From NCBI GenBank assembly GCA_963170055.1, contig CAUJGJ010000200.1:125175-189174 (forward strand): a DNA stretch of 64,000 nucleotides, read 5' to 3'. The DNA comes from Halisarca cf. caerulea. Its lineage: Eukaryota > Porifera > Demospongiae > Chondrillida > Halisarcidae. Positions 49,850 to 63,200 of this stretch are shown one piece after another. Under the pieces are notes generated by a model. It ran no database searches. It was not told where the DNA came from and saw only the letters and a program-made list of their open reading frames with translations. Both the position numbers and the translations under genes were made by a program. The number at the start of each line of letters is the position of its first letter. Position 1 is the first letter of the stretch.

Positions 49850-52396
49850 GGGAATGTGCGTGGTGCTAGTGCCAAATATTGGTATTAGCACCAGCATATC
49901 CAACACTACACAACTACGCCCACAGCACTTAAGAAACTTAATGTGTGTCCACTGGGAATGTGCGTGGTGCTAGTGCCAAATATTGGTATTAGCACCAGCA
50001 TATCCAACACTACACAAATACGCCCACAGCACTTCAGAAAGGTCATGTGTGTCCACTGGGAATGTGCGTGGTGCTAGTGCCAAATATTGGTATTAGCACC
50101 AGCATATCCAACACTACTTAAATACGCCCACAGCACTTCAGAAAGGTCATGTGTGTCCACTGGGAATGTGCGTGGTGCTAGTGCCAAATATTGGTATTAG
50201 CACCAGCATATCCAACACTACACAAATACGCCCACAGCACTTCAGAAAGGTCATGTGTGTCCACTGGGAATGTGCGTGGTGCTAGTGCCAAATATTGGTA
50301 TTAGCACCAGCATATCCAACACTACACAAATACGCCCACAGCACTTCAGAAACTTCATGTGTGTCCACTGGGAATTTTCGCGGTGCTAGTGCCAAATATA
50401 AGTATTAGCACCAGCATATCCAACACTACACAAATACGCCCACAGCACTTTAGAAAGGTTATGTGTGTCCACTGGGAATGTGCGTGGTGCTAGTGCCAAA
50501 TATTGGTATTAGCACCAGCATATCCAACACTACACAAATACGCCCACAGCAATTCAAAAAGGTCATGTGTGTCAACTGGGAATGTGTATGGTTCTAGTGC
50601 CAAATATTGGTATTAGCACCAGCATATCCAAATCTACACAAATACGCCCACAGTAGTTAAGAAACTTCATGTGTGTCCACTGGGAATGTGCGTGGTGCTA
50701 GTGCCAAATATTGGTATTATCACCAGCATATCCAACACTACACAAATACGCCCACAGCACTTCAGAAAGGTCATGTGTGTCCCCTGGGAATGTGCGTGGT
50801 GCTAGTGCCAAATATTGGTATTTGCACCAGCATATCCAACACTAAACAAATACGCCCACAGCACTTCAGAAACTTCATGTGTGATCACTGGGAATGTGTG
50901 TGGTGCTAGTGCCAAATATTGGTATTAGCACCGGCATATCCAACACTAAAAATACGCCCACTGCACTTCAGAAAGGTCATGTATGACCACTGGGAATGTG
51001 CGTGGTGCTAGTGCCAAATATTGGTATTAGCACCAGCAAATCCAACACTACACAAATAAGCCCACAGCACTTCAGAAAGGTCATGTGTGTCCACTGGGAA
51101 TGTGCGTGGTGCTAGTGCCAAATATTGGTATTAGCACCAGCATATCCAACACTACACAAATACGCCCACAGCACTTCAGAAAGGTCATGTGTGTCCACTG
51201 GGAATGTGCGTGGTGCTAGTGCCAAATATTGGTATTAGCACCAGCATATCCAACACTACACAACTACGCCCACAGCACTTAAGAAACTTAATGTGTGTCC
51301 ACTGGGAATGTGCGTGGTGCTAGTGCCAAATATTGGTATTAGCACCAGCATATCCAACACTACACAAATACGCCCACAGCACTTCAGAAAGGTCATGTGT
51401 GTCCACTGGGAATGTGCGTGGTGCTAGTGCCAAATATTGGTATTAGCACCAGCATATCCAACACTACTTAAATACGCCCACAGCACTTCAGAAAGGTCAT
51501 GTGTGTCCACTGGGAATGTGCGTGGTGCTAGTGCCAAATATTGGTATTAGCACCAGCATATCCAACACTACACAAATACGCCCACAGCACTTCAGAAAGG
51601 TCATGTGTGTCCACTGGGAATGTGCGTGGTGCTAGTGCCAAATATTGGTATTAGCACCAGCATATCCAACACTACACAAATACGCCCACAGCACTTCAGA
51701 AACTTCATGTGTGTCCACTGGGAATTTTCGCGGTGCTAGTGCCAAATATAAGTATTAGCACCAGCATATCCAACACTACACAAATACGCCCACAGCACTT
51801 TAGAAAGGTTATGTGTGTCCACTGGGAATGTGCGTGGTGCTAGTGCCAAATATTGGTATTAGCACCAGCATATCCAACACTACACAAATACGCCCACAGC
51901 AATTCAAAAAGGTCATGTGTGTCAACTGGGAATGTGTATGGTTCTAGTGCCAAATATTGGTATTAGCACCAGCATATCCAAATCTACACAAATACGCCCA
52001 CAGTAGTTAAGAAACTTCATGTGTGTCCACTGGGAATGTGCGTGGTGCTAGTGCCAAATATTGGTATTATCACCAGCATATCCAACACTACACAAATACG
52101 CCCACAGCACTTCAGAAAGGTCATGTGTGTCCCCTGGGAATGTGCGTGGTGCTAGTGCCAAATATTGGTATTTGCACCAGCATATCCAACACTAAACAAA
52201 TACGCCCACAGCACTTCAGAAACTTCATGTGTGATCACTGGGAATGTGTGTGGTGCTAGTGCCAAATATTGGTATTAGCACCGGCATATCCAACACTAAA
52301 AATACGCCCACTGCACTTCAGAAAGGTCATGTATGACCACTGGGAATGTGCGTGGTGCTAGTGCCAAATATTGGTATTAGCACCAGCAAATCCAAC
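49850..52396. repeat. 13-monomer duplication, 1,350-bp offset
   Basis: About 49850-51046 recurs at 51200-52396, including ACAACTACGCCC with CTTAAGAAACTTAATG, CACTACTTAAATACG, GGAATTTTCGCGG, the short CACTAAAAATACGCCCACTGC unit and CATGTATGACCACTGG. It ends where CCAACACTAC becomes CCAACCCTAC (near 52396). Confidence 0.83.
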
Positions 52397-53089
52397 CCTA
52401 CACAAATACGCCCGCAGCACTTCAGAAAGGTCATGTGTGTCCACTGAGAATGTGCGGGGTGCTAGTGCCAAATATTGGTATTAGCACCAGCATATCCAAC
52501 ACTACACAAATACGCCCACAGCACTTCAGAAAGGTCATGTGTGTTCACTGGGAATGTGCGTGGTGCTAGTGCCAAATATTGGTATTAGCACCAGCATATC
52601 CAACACTACACAAATATGCCCACAGCAATTCAAAAAGGTCATGTGTGTCCACTGGGAATGTGTATGGTGCTAGTGCCAAATATTGGTATTAGCACCAGCA
52701 TATCCAACACTAAACAAATATGCCCACAGTAGTTAAAAACTTCATGTGTGTCCACTGGGAATGTGCGTGGTGCTAGTGCCAAATATTGGTATTAGCACCA
52801 GCATATCCAACACTACACAAATACGCCCACAGCACTTCAGAAAGGTCATGTGTGTGTACTGGGAATGTGCGTGGTGCTAGTGCCAAATATTGGTATTAGC
52901 ACCAGCATATCCAACACTACACAAATACGCCCACAGCACTTCAGAAACTTCATTTGTGTCCACTGGGAATGTGCGTGGTGCTAGTGCCAAATATTGGTAT
53001 TAGCACCAGTATATCCAACACTACACAAATACGCCCACAGCACTTCAGAAAGGTCATGTGTGTCCACTGGGAATGTGCGTGGTGCTAGT

Positions 53090-56000
53090 GCCAAATATGG
53101 GTATTAGCTCCAGCATATCCAACACTACACAAATAAGCCCACAGTAGTTGAGAAACTTCATGTGTGTCCACTGGGAATGTGCGTGGTGCTAGTGCCAAAT
53201 ATTGGTATTATCACCAGCATATCCAACACTACACAAATACTCCCACAGCAATTCAAAAAGGTCATGTGTGTCCACTGGGAATGTGCGTGGTGCTAGTGCC
53301 AAATATTGGTATTAGCACCAGCATATCCAACACTACACAAATACGCCCACAGCACTTCAGAAACTTCATGTGTGTCCACTGGGAATGAGCGTGGTGCTAG
53401 TGCCAAATATTGGTATTAGCACCAGCATATCCAACACTACACAAATACGCCCACAGCACTTCAGAAAGGTCATGTGTGTCCACTGGGAATTGCGTGGTGC
53501 TAGTGCCAAATATTGGTATTAGCACCAGCATATCCAACACTACACAAATACGCCCACAGCACTTCATAAACTTCATTTGTGTCCACTGGGAATGTGCGTG
53601 GTGCTAGTGCCAAATATTGGTATTAGCACCAGCATATCCAACACTACACAAATACGCCCACAGCACTTCAGAAACTTCATGTGTGTCCACTGGGAATGTG
53701 CGTGGTGCTAGTGCCAAATATTGGTATTAGCACCAGCATATCCAACACTACACAAATACACCCACAGCACTTCAGAAAGGTCATGTGTGTCCACTGGGAA
53801 TGTGCGTGGTGCTAGTGCCAAATATTGGTATTAGCACCAGCATATCCAACACTACACAAATACGCCCACAGCACTTCAGAAAGGTCATGTGTGTCCACTG
53901 GGAATGTGCGTGGTACTAGTGCCAAATATTGGTATTAGCACCAGCATATCCAACACTACACAAATACGCCCACAGCACTTCAGAAAGGTCATGTGTGTCC
54001 ACTGGGAATGTGCGTGGTGCTAGTGCCAAATATTGGTATTAGCACCAGCATATCCAACACTACACAAATACGCCCACAGCACTTCAGAAACTTCATGTGT
54101 GTCCACTGGGAATTTTCGCGGTGCTAGTGCCAAATATAAGTATTAGCACTAGCATATCCAACACTACACAAATACGCCCACAGCACTTTAGAAAGGTCAT
54201 GTGTGTCCACTGGGAATGTGCGTGGTGCTAGTGCCAAATATTGGTATTAGCACCAGCATATCCAACACTACACAAATACGCCCACAGCACTTCAGAAAGG
54301 TCATGTGTGTCCACTGGGAATGTGCGTGGTGCTAGTGCCAAATATTGGTATTAGCACCAGCATATCCAACACTACACAAATACGCCCACAGCAATTCAAA
54401 AAGGTCATGTGTGTAAACTGGGAATGTGTATGGTGCTAGTGCCAAATATTGGTATTAGCACCAGCATATCCAAATCTACACAAATACGCCCACAGTAGTT
54501 AAGAAACTTCATGTGTGTCCACTGGGAATGTGCGTGGTGCTAGTGCCAAATATTGGTATTAGCACCAGCATATCCAACACTACACAAATACGCCCACAGC
54601 ACTTCAGAAAGGTCATGTGTTTCCACTGGGAATGTGCGTGGTGCTAGTGCCAAATATTGGTATAAGCACCAGCATATCCAACACTACACAAATACGCCCA
54701 CAGCACTTCAGAAAGGTCATGTGTGTCCACTGGGAATGTGCGTGGTGCTAGTGCCAAATATTGGTATTAGCACCAGCATATCCAACACTACACAAATACG
54801 CCCACAGCACGTCAGAAAGGTCATGTGTGTCCACTGGGAATGTGCGTGGTGCTAGTGCCAAATATTGGTATTAGCACCAGCATATCCAACACTACACAAA
54901 TACGCCCACAGCACTTCAGAAAGGTCATGTGTGTCCACTGGGAATGTGCGTGGTGTTAGTGCCAAATATTGGTATTAGCACCAGCATATCCAACACTACA
55001 CAAATACGCCCACAGCAATTCAAAAAGGTCATGTGTGTCAACTGGGAATGTGTATGGTGCTAGTGCCAAATATTGGTATTAGCACCAGCATATCCAAATC
55101 TACACAAATACGCCCACAGTAGTTAAGAAACTTCATGTGTGTCCACTGGGAATGTGCGTTGTGCTAGTGCCAAATATTGGTATTAGCACCAGCATATCCA
55201 ACACTACACAAATACGCCCACAGCACTTCAGAAAGGTCATGTGTGTCCCCTGGGAATGTGCGTGGTGCTAGTGCCAAATATTGGTATAAGCACCAGCATA
55301 TCCAACACTAAACAAATACGCCCACAGTAGTTAAGAAACTTCATGTGTGACCACTGGGAATGTGTGTGGTGCTATTGCCAAATATTGGTATTAGCACCAG
55401 CATATTCAACACTATAAAAATACGCCCACAGCACTTCAGAAACTTCATGTGTGTCCACTGGGAATGTGCGCGGTGCTAGTGCCAAATATTAGTATTAGCA
55501 CCAGCATATCCAACACTACACAAATACGCCCACAGCACTTTAGAAAGGTCATGTGTGTCCACTGGGAATGTGCGTGGTGCTAGTGCCCAATATTGGTATT
55601 AGCACCAGCATATCCAACATTACACAAATACGCCCACAGTAGTTAAGAAATTTCATGTGTGTCCACTGGGAATGTGCGTGGTGCTAGTGCCAAATATTGG
55701 TATTAGCACCAGCATATCCAACATTACACAAAAACGCCCACAGTAGTTAATAAACTTCATGTGTGTCCACTGGGAATGTGCGTGGTGCTAGTGCCAAATA
55801 TTAGTTTTAGCACCAGCATAGCTAACATTACACAAATACGCCCACAGTAGTTAAAAAACTTCATGTGTGTCCACTGGGAATGTGCGTGGTATTAGTGCAA
55901 AATATTGGTATTAGCACCAGCATATCCAACACTACACAAATACGCCCACAGCACTTCAGAAAGGTAATGTGTGTCCACTGGGAATGTGCGTGGTGCTAGT

Positions 56001-59000
56001 GCCAAATATTGGTATTAGCACCAGCATATCCAACACTACACAAATATGCCCACAGCACCTTAGAAAGGTCATGTGTGTCCACTGGGAATGTGCGTGGTGC
56101 TAGTGCCCAATATTGGTATTAGCACCAGCATATCCAACATTACACAAATACGCCCACAGTAGTTAAGAAACTTCATGTGTGTCCACTGGGAATGTGTGCG
56201 GTGCTAGTGCCAAATATTGGTATTAGCACCAGCATATCCAACACTACACAAATACTCCCACAGCACTTCAGAAAGGTCATGTGTGTCCACTGGGAATGTG
56301 CGTGTTGCTAGTGCCAAATATTGGTATTAGCACTAGCAAATCCAACACTACACAAATACGCCCGCAGCACTTCAGAAAGGTCATGTGTGTCCACTGAGAA
56401 TGTGCGGGGTGCTAGTGCCCAATATTGGTATTAGCACCAGCATATCCAACTCTACAGAAATGCGCCCACAGCACTTCAGAAACTTCATTTGTGTCCACTG
56501 GGAATGTGCGTGGTGCTAGTGCCAAATATTGGTATTAGCACCAGCATATCCAACACTACACAAATACGCCCACAGTAGTTAAGAAACTTCATGTGTGTCC
56601 ACTGGGAATGTGTGTGGTGCTAGTGCCAAATATTGGTATTAGGACCAGTATATCCAATACTACACAAATACGCACACAGCACTTCAGAAACTTTATGTGT
56701 GTCCACTGGGAATGTGCGCGGTGCTAGTGCCAAATATTGGTATTAGCACCAGCATATCCAACATTACACAAAAACGCCCACAGCACTTTAGAAAGGTCAT
56801 GTGTGTCCACTGGGAATGTGCGTGGTGCTAGTGCCCAATATTGGTATTAGCACCAGCATATCCAACACTACACAAATACGCCCACAGCACTTCAGAAAGG
56901 TCATGTGTGTCCACTGGGAATGTGCGTGGTTCTAGTGCCAAATATTGGTATTAGCACCAGCATATCCAACACTACACAAATACGCCCACAGCACTTCAGA
57001 AAGGTCATGTGTGTCCACTGGGAATGTGCGTGCTGCTAGTGCCAAATATTGGTATTAGCACCAGCATATCCAACACTACACAAATACGCCTACAGCAATT
57101 ACGAAAGGTCATATGTTTCCACTGGGAATGTGCGTGGTGCTAGTGCCAAATATTGGTATTAGCACCAGCATATCCAACACTACACAAATACGCCCACAGC
57201 ACTTCAGAAACTTCATGTGTGTCCACTGGGAATGTGCGCGGTGCTGGTGCCAAATATTAGTATTAGCACCAGCATATCCAACACTACACAAATACGCCCA
57301 CAGCACTTTAGAAAGGTCATGTGTGTCCATTGGGAATGTGCGTGGTGCTAGTGCCCAATATTGGTATTAGCACCAGCATATCCAACATTGCACAAATACG
57401 CCCACAGTAGTTAAGAAATTTCATGTGTGTCCGCTGGGAATGTGCGTGGTGCTAGTGCCAAATATTGGTATTAGCACCAGCATATCCAACACTACAGAAA
57501 TGCGCCCACAGCACTTCAGAAACTTCATTTGTGTCCACTGGGAATGTGCGTGGTGCTAGTGCCAAATATTGGTATTAGCACCAGCATATCCAACATTACA
57601 CAAATACGCCCACAGCACTTCAGAAAGGTCATGTGTGTCCACTGGGAATGTGCGTGGTGCTAGTGCCAAATATTGGTATTAGCACCAGCATATCCAACAC
57701 TACACAAATACGCCCACAGTAGTTAAGAAACTTCATGTATGTCCACTGGGAATGTGTGTGGTGCTATTGCCAAATATTGGTATTAGGACCAGCATATCCA
57801 ACACTACACAAATACGCCCACAGCACTTCAGAAACTTTATGTGTGTCCACTGGGAATGTGCGCGGTGCTAGTGCCAAATATTGGTATTAGCACCAGCATA
57901 TCCAACACTACACAAATACGCCCACAGCACTTTAGAAAGGTCATGTGTGTCCACTGGGAATGTGCGTGGTGCTAGTGCCCAATATTGGTATTAGCACCAG
58001 CATATCCAACACTACACAAATACGCCCACAGCACTTCAGAAAGGTCATGTGTGTCCACTGGGAATGTGCGTGGTGCTAGTGCCAAATATTGGTATTAGCA
58101 CCAGCATATCCAACACTACACAAATACGCCCACAGCACTTCAGAAAGGTCATGTGTGTCCACTGGGAATGTGCGTGGTGCTAGTGCCAAATATTGGTATT
58201 AGCACCAGCATATCCAACACTACACAAATACGCCTACAGCAATTACGAGAGGTCATATGTGTCCACTGGGAATGTGCGTTTTGCTAGTGCCAAATATTGG
58301 TATTAGCACCAGCATATCAAACATTACACAAATACGCCCACAGCACTTCAGAAAGGTCATGTGTGTCCACTGGGAATGTGCGTGGTGCTAGTGCCAAATA
58401 TTGGTATTAGCACCAGCATATCCAACACTACACAAATACGCCCACAGCACTTCAGAAACTTCATGTGTGTCCACTGGGAATGTGCGCGATGCTAGAACCA
58501 AATATTGGTATTAGCACCAGCATATCCAACACTACACAAATACGCCCACAGTAGTTAAAAAACTTCATGTGTGTTCACTGGGAATGTGTGTGGTGCTAGT
58601 GCCAAATATTGGTATTAGGACCAGCATATCCAACACTACACAAATACGCCCACAGCACTTTAGAAAGGTCATGTGTGTCCACTGGGAATGTGCGTGGTGC
58701 TAGTGCCCAATATTGGTATTAGCACCAGCATATCCAACACTACACAAATACGCCCACAGCACTTCAGAAAGGTCATGTGTGTCCACTGGGAATGTGCGTG
58801 GTGCTAGTGCCAAATATTGGTATTAGCACCAGCATATCCAACACTACACAAATACGCCCACAGCACTTCAGAAAGGTCATGTGTGTCCACTGGGAATTTG
58901 CGTGCTGCTAGTGCCAAATATTGGTATTAGCACCAGCATATCCAACACTACACAAATACGCCCACAGCACTTTAGAAAGGTCATGTGTGTCCACTGGGAA

Positions 59001-62000
59001 TGTGCGTGGTGCTAGTGCCCAATATTGGTATTAGCACCAGCATATCCAACATTACACAAATACGCCCACAGTAGTTAAGAAATTTCATGTGTGTCCACTG
59101 GGAATGTGCGTGGTGCTAGTGCCAAATATTGGTATTAGCACCAGCATATCCAACATTACACAAAAACGCCCACAGTAGTTAAGAAACTTCATGTGTGTCC
59201 ACTGGGAATGTGCATGGTGCTAGTGCCAAATATTAGTTTTAGCACCAGCATAGCTAACATTACACAAATACGCCCACAGTAGTTAAAAAACTTCATGTGT
59301 GTCCACTGGGAATGTGCGTGGTAATAGTGCCAAATATTGGTATTAGCACCAGCATATCCAACACTACACAAATACGCCCACTGCACTTCAGAAAGGTCAT
59401 GTGTGTCCAATGGGAATGTGCGTGATGCTAGTGCCAAATATTGGTATTAGCACCAGCATATCCAGCATTACACAAATACGCCCACAGCACTTCAGAAAGG
59501 TCATGTGTGTCCACTGGGAATGTGCGTGGTGCTAGTGCCAAATATTGGTATTAGCACCAGCATATCCAACATTACACAAATACGCCCACAGTAGTTAAGA
59601 AACTTCATGTTTGTCCACTGGGAATGTGCGTGGTGCTAGTGCCAAATATTGGTATTAGCACCAGCATATCCAACACTACACAAATACGCCCACAGCACTT
59701 CAGAAACTTCATTTGTGTCCACTGGGAATGTGCGTGGTGCTAGTGCCAAATATTGGTATTAGCACCAGCATATCCAACATTACACAAATACCCCCACAGC
59801 ACTTCAGAAAGGTCATGTGTGTCCACTGGGAATGTGCGTGGTGCTAGTGCCAAATATTGGTATTAGCACCAGCATATCCAACACTACACAAATACGCCCA
59901 CAGTAGTTAAGAAACTTCATGTGTGTCCACTGGGAATATGCGTGGTGCTAGTGCCAAATATTGGTATTAGCACGAGCATATCCAACACTACACAAATACG
60001 CCCACAGCACTTCAGAAACTTCATGTGTGTCCACTGGGAATGTGCGTGGTGCTAGTGCCAAATATTTGTATTAGCACCAGCATATCCAACACTACAGAAA
60101 TGCGCCCACAGAACTTCAGAAACTTCATTTGTGTCCACTGGGAATGTGCGTGGTGCTAGTGCCCAATATTGGTATTAGCACCAGCATATCCAACATTACA
60201 CAAATACGCCCACAGTAGTTAAGAAAGGTCATGTGTGTCCACTGGGAATGTGCGTGGTGCTAGTGCCAAATATTGGTATTAGCACCAGCATATCCAACAC
60301 TACACAATTACGCCCACAGTAGTTAAGAAACTTCATGTGTGTCAACTGGGAATGTGTGTGGTGCTAGTGCCAAATATTGGTATTAGCACCAGCATATCCA
60401 ACACTACACAAATACGCCCACAGCACTTCAGAAACTTCATGTGTGTCCACTGGGAATGTGCGTGGTGCTAGTGCCAAATATTAGTATTAGCATCAGCATA
60501 TCCAACACTACACAAATACGCCCACAGTACTTCAGAAACTTCATTTGTGTCCACTGGGAATGTGCGTGGTGCTAGTGCCAAATATTGGTATTAGCACCAG
60601 CATATCCAACATTACACAAATACGCCCACAGTAGTTAAGGAAGGTCATGTGTGTCCACTGGGAATGTGCGTGGTGCTAGTGCCAAATATTGGTATTAGCA
60701 CCAGCATATCCAACACTACACAAATACGCCCACAGTAGTTAGGAAACTTCATGTGTGTCAACTGGGAATGTGCATGGTGCTAGTGCAAAATATTAGTTTT
60801 AGCACCAGCATAGCTAACATTACACAAGTACGCCCACAGTAGTTAAAAAACTTCATGTGTGTCCACTGGGAATGTGTGTGGTGCTAGTGCCAAATATTGG
60901 TATTAGCACCAGCATATCCAACACTACACAAATACGCCCACAGCACTTCAGAAACTTCATTTGTGTCCACTGGGAATGTGCGTGGTGCTAGTGCCAAATA
61001 TTGGTATTAGCACCAGCATATCCAACATTACACAAATACGCCCACAGCACTTCAGAAAGGTCATGTGTGTCCACTGGGAATGTGCGTGGTGCTAGTGCCA
61101 AATATTGGTATTAGCACCAGCATATCCAACATTACACAAATGCGCCCACAGCACTTCAGAAAGGTCATGTGTGTCCACTGGGAATGTGCGTGGTGCTAGT
61201 GCCAAATATTGGTATTAGCACCAGCATATCCAACACTACACAAATACGCCCACAGTAGTTAAGAAACTTCATGTGTGTCCACTGGGAATGTGCGTGGTGC
61301 TGGTGCCAAATATTGGTATTAGCACCAGCATATCCAACACTACACAAATACGCCCACAGCACTTCAGAAAGGTCATGTGTGTCCACTGGGAATGTGCGTG
61401 GTGCTAGTGCCAAATATTGGTATTAGCACCAGCATATCCAACACTACACAAATACGCCCACAGCACTTCAGAAACTTCATGTGTGTCCACTGGGAATGTG
61501 CGCGGTGCTGGTGCCAAATATTAGTATTAGCACCAGCATATCCAACACTACACAAATACGCCTTGAGCACTTTAGAAAGGTCATGTGTGTCCACTGGGAA
61601 TGTGCGTGGTGCTAGTGCCCAATATTGGTAATAGCACCAGCATATCCAACATTACACAAATACGCCCACAGTAGTTAAGAAATTTCATGTGTGTCCGCTG
61701 GGAATGTGCGTGGTGCTAGTGCCAAATATTGGTATTAGCACCAGCATATCCAACACTACAGAAATGCGCCCACAGCACTTCAGAAACTTCATTTGTGTCC
61801 ACTGGGAATGTGCGTGGTGCTAGTGCCAAATATTGGTATTAGCACCAGCATATCCAACATTACACAAATACGCCCAAATCACTTCAGAAAGGTCATGTGT
61901 GTCCACTGGGAATGTGCGTGGTGCTAGTGCCAAATATTGGTATTAGCACCAGCATATCCAACACTACACAAATACGCCCACAGTAGTTAAGAAAGGTCAT

Positions 62001-63200
62001 GTGTGTCCACTGGGAATGTGCGTGGTGCTAGTGCCAAATATGGGTATTAGCTCCAGCATATCCAACACTACACAAATAAGCCCACAGTAGTTGAGAAACT
62101 TCATGTGTGTCCACTGGGAATGTGCGTGGTGCTAGTGCCAAATATTGGTATTATCACCAGCATATCCAACACTACACAAATACTCCCACAGCAATTCAAA
62201 AAGGTCATGTGTGTCCACTGGGAATGTGCGTGGTGCTAGTGCCAAATATTGGTATTAGCACCAGCATATCCAACACTACACAAATACGCCCACAGCACTT
62301 CAGAAACTTCATGTGTGTCCACTGGGAATGTGCGTGGTGCTAGTGCCAAATATTGGTATTAGCACCAGCATATCCAACACTACACAAATACGCCCACAGC
62401 ACTTCAGAAAGGTCATGTGTGTCCACTGGGAATTGCGTGGTGCTAGTGCCAAATATTGGTATTAGCACCAGCATATCCAACACTACACAAATACGCCCAC
62501 AGCACTTCATAAACTTCATTTGTGTCCACTGGGAATGTGCGTGGTGCTAGTGCCAAATATTGGTATTAGCACCAGCATATCCAACACTACACAAATACGC
62601 CCACAGCACTTCAGAAACTTCATGTGTGTCCACTGGGAATGTGCGTGGTGCTAGTGCCAAATATTGGTATTAGCACCAGCATATCCAACACTACACAAAT
62701 ACACCCACAGCACTTCAGAAAGGTCATGTGTGTCCACTGGGAATGTGCGTGGTGCTAGTGCCAAATATTGGTATTAGCACCAGCATATCCAACACTACAC
62801 AAATACGCCCACAGCACTTCAGAAAGGTCATGTGTGTCCACTGGGAATGTGCGTGGTACTAGTGCCAAATATTGGTATTAGCACCAGCATATCCAACACT
62901 ACACAAATACGCCCACAGCACTTCAGAAAGGTCATGTGTGTCCACTGGGAATGTGCGTGGTGCTAGTGCCAAATATTGGTATTAGCACCAGCATATCCAA
63001 CACTACACAAATACGCCCACAGCACTTCAGAAACTTCATGTGTGTCCACTGGGAATTTTCGCGGTGCTAGTGCCAAATATAAGTATTAGCACTAGCATAT
63101 CCAACACTACACAAATACGCCCACAGCACTTTAGAAAGGTCATGTGTGTCCACTGGGAATGTGCGTGGTGCTAGTGCCAAATATTGGTATTAGCACCAGC
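53090..63200. repeat. Long-range duplicated block, 8,943-bp offset (86 monomers)
   Basis: 53090-54250 recurs at about 62033-63193, including the single-base-deleted GGGAATTGCGTGG unit, AATACTCCCACAG and the GGAATTTTCGCGG unit (54111 and 63054). The start also matches about 40715-41030, 12,375 bp upstream. Intervening monomers are of other types. Confidence 0.78.
54223..54255 (+). other. Example of the satellite hairpin: 15-bp stem, 3-nt loop, present once per monomer
   Basis: TGGTGCTAGTGCCAA, loop ATA, TTGGTATTAGCACCA. Thirteen Watson-Crick pairs and two G.T (G.U in RNA) wobbles form on the + strand. On the - strand the same positions are A.C mismatches. The segment occurs in nearly every monomer of the array; this copy is given as a representative. 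Confidence 0.85.
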
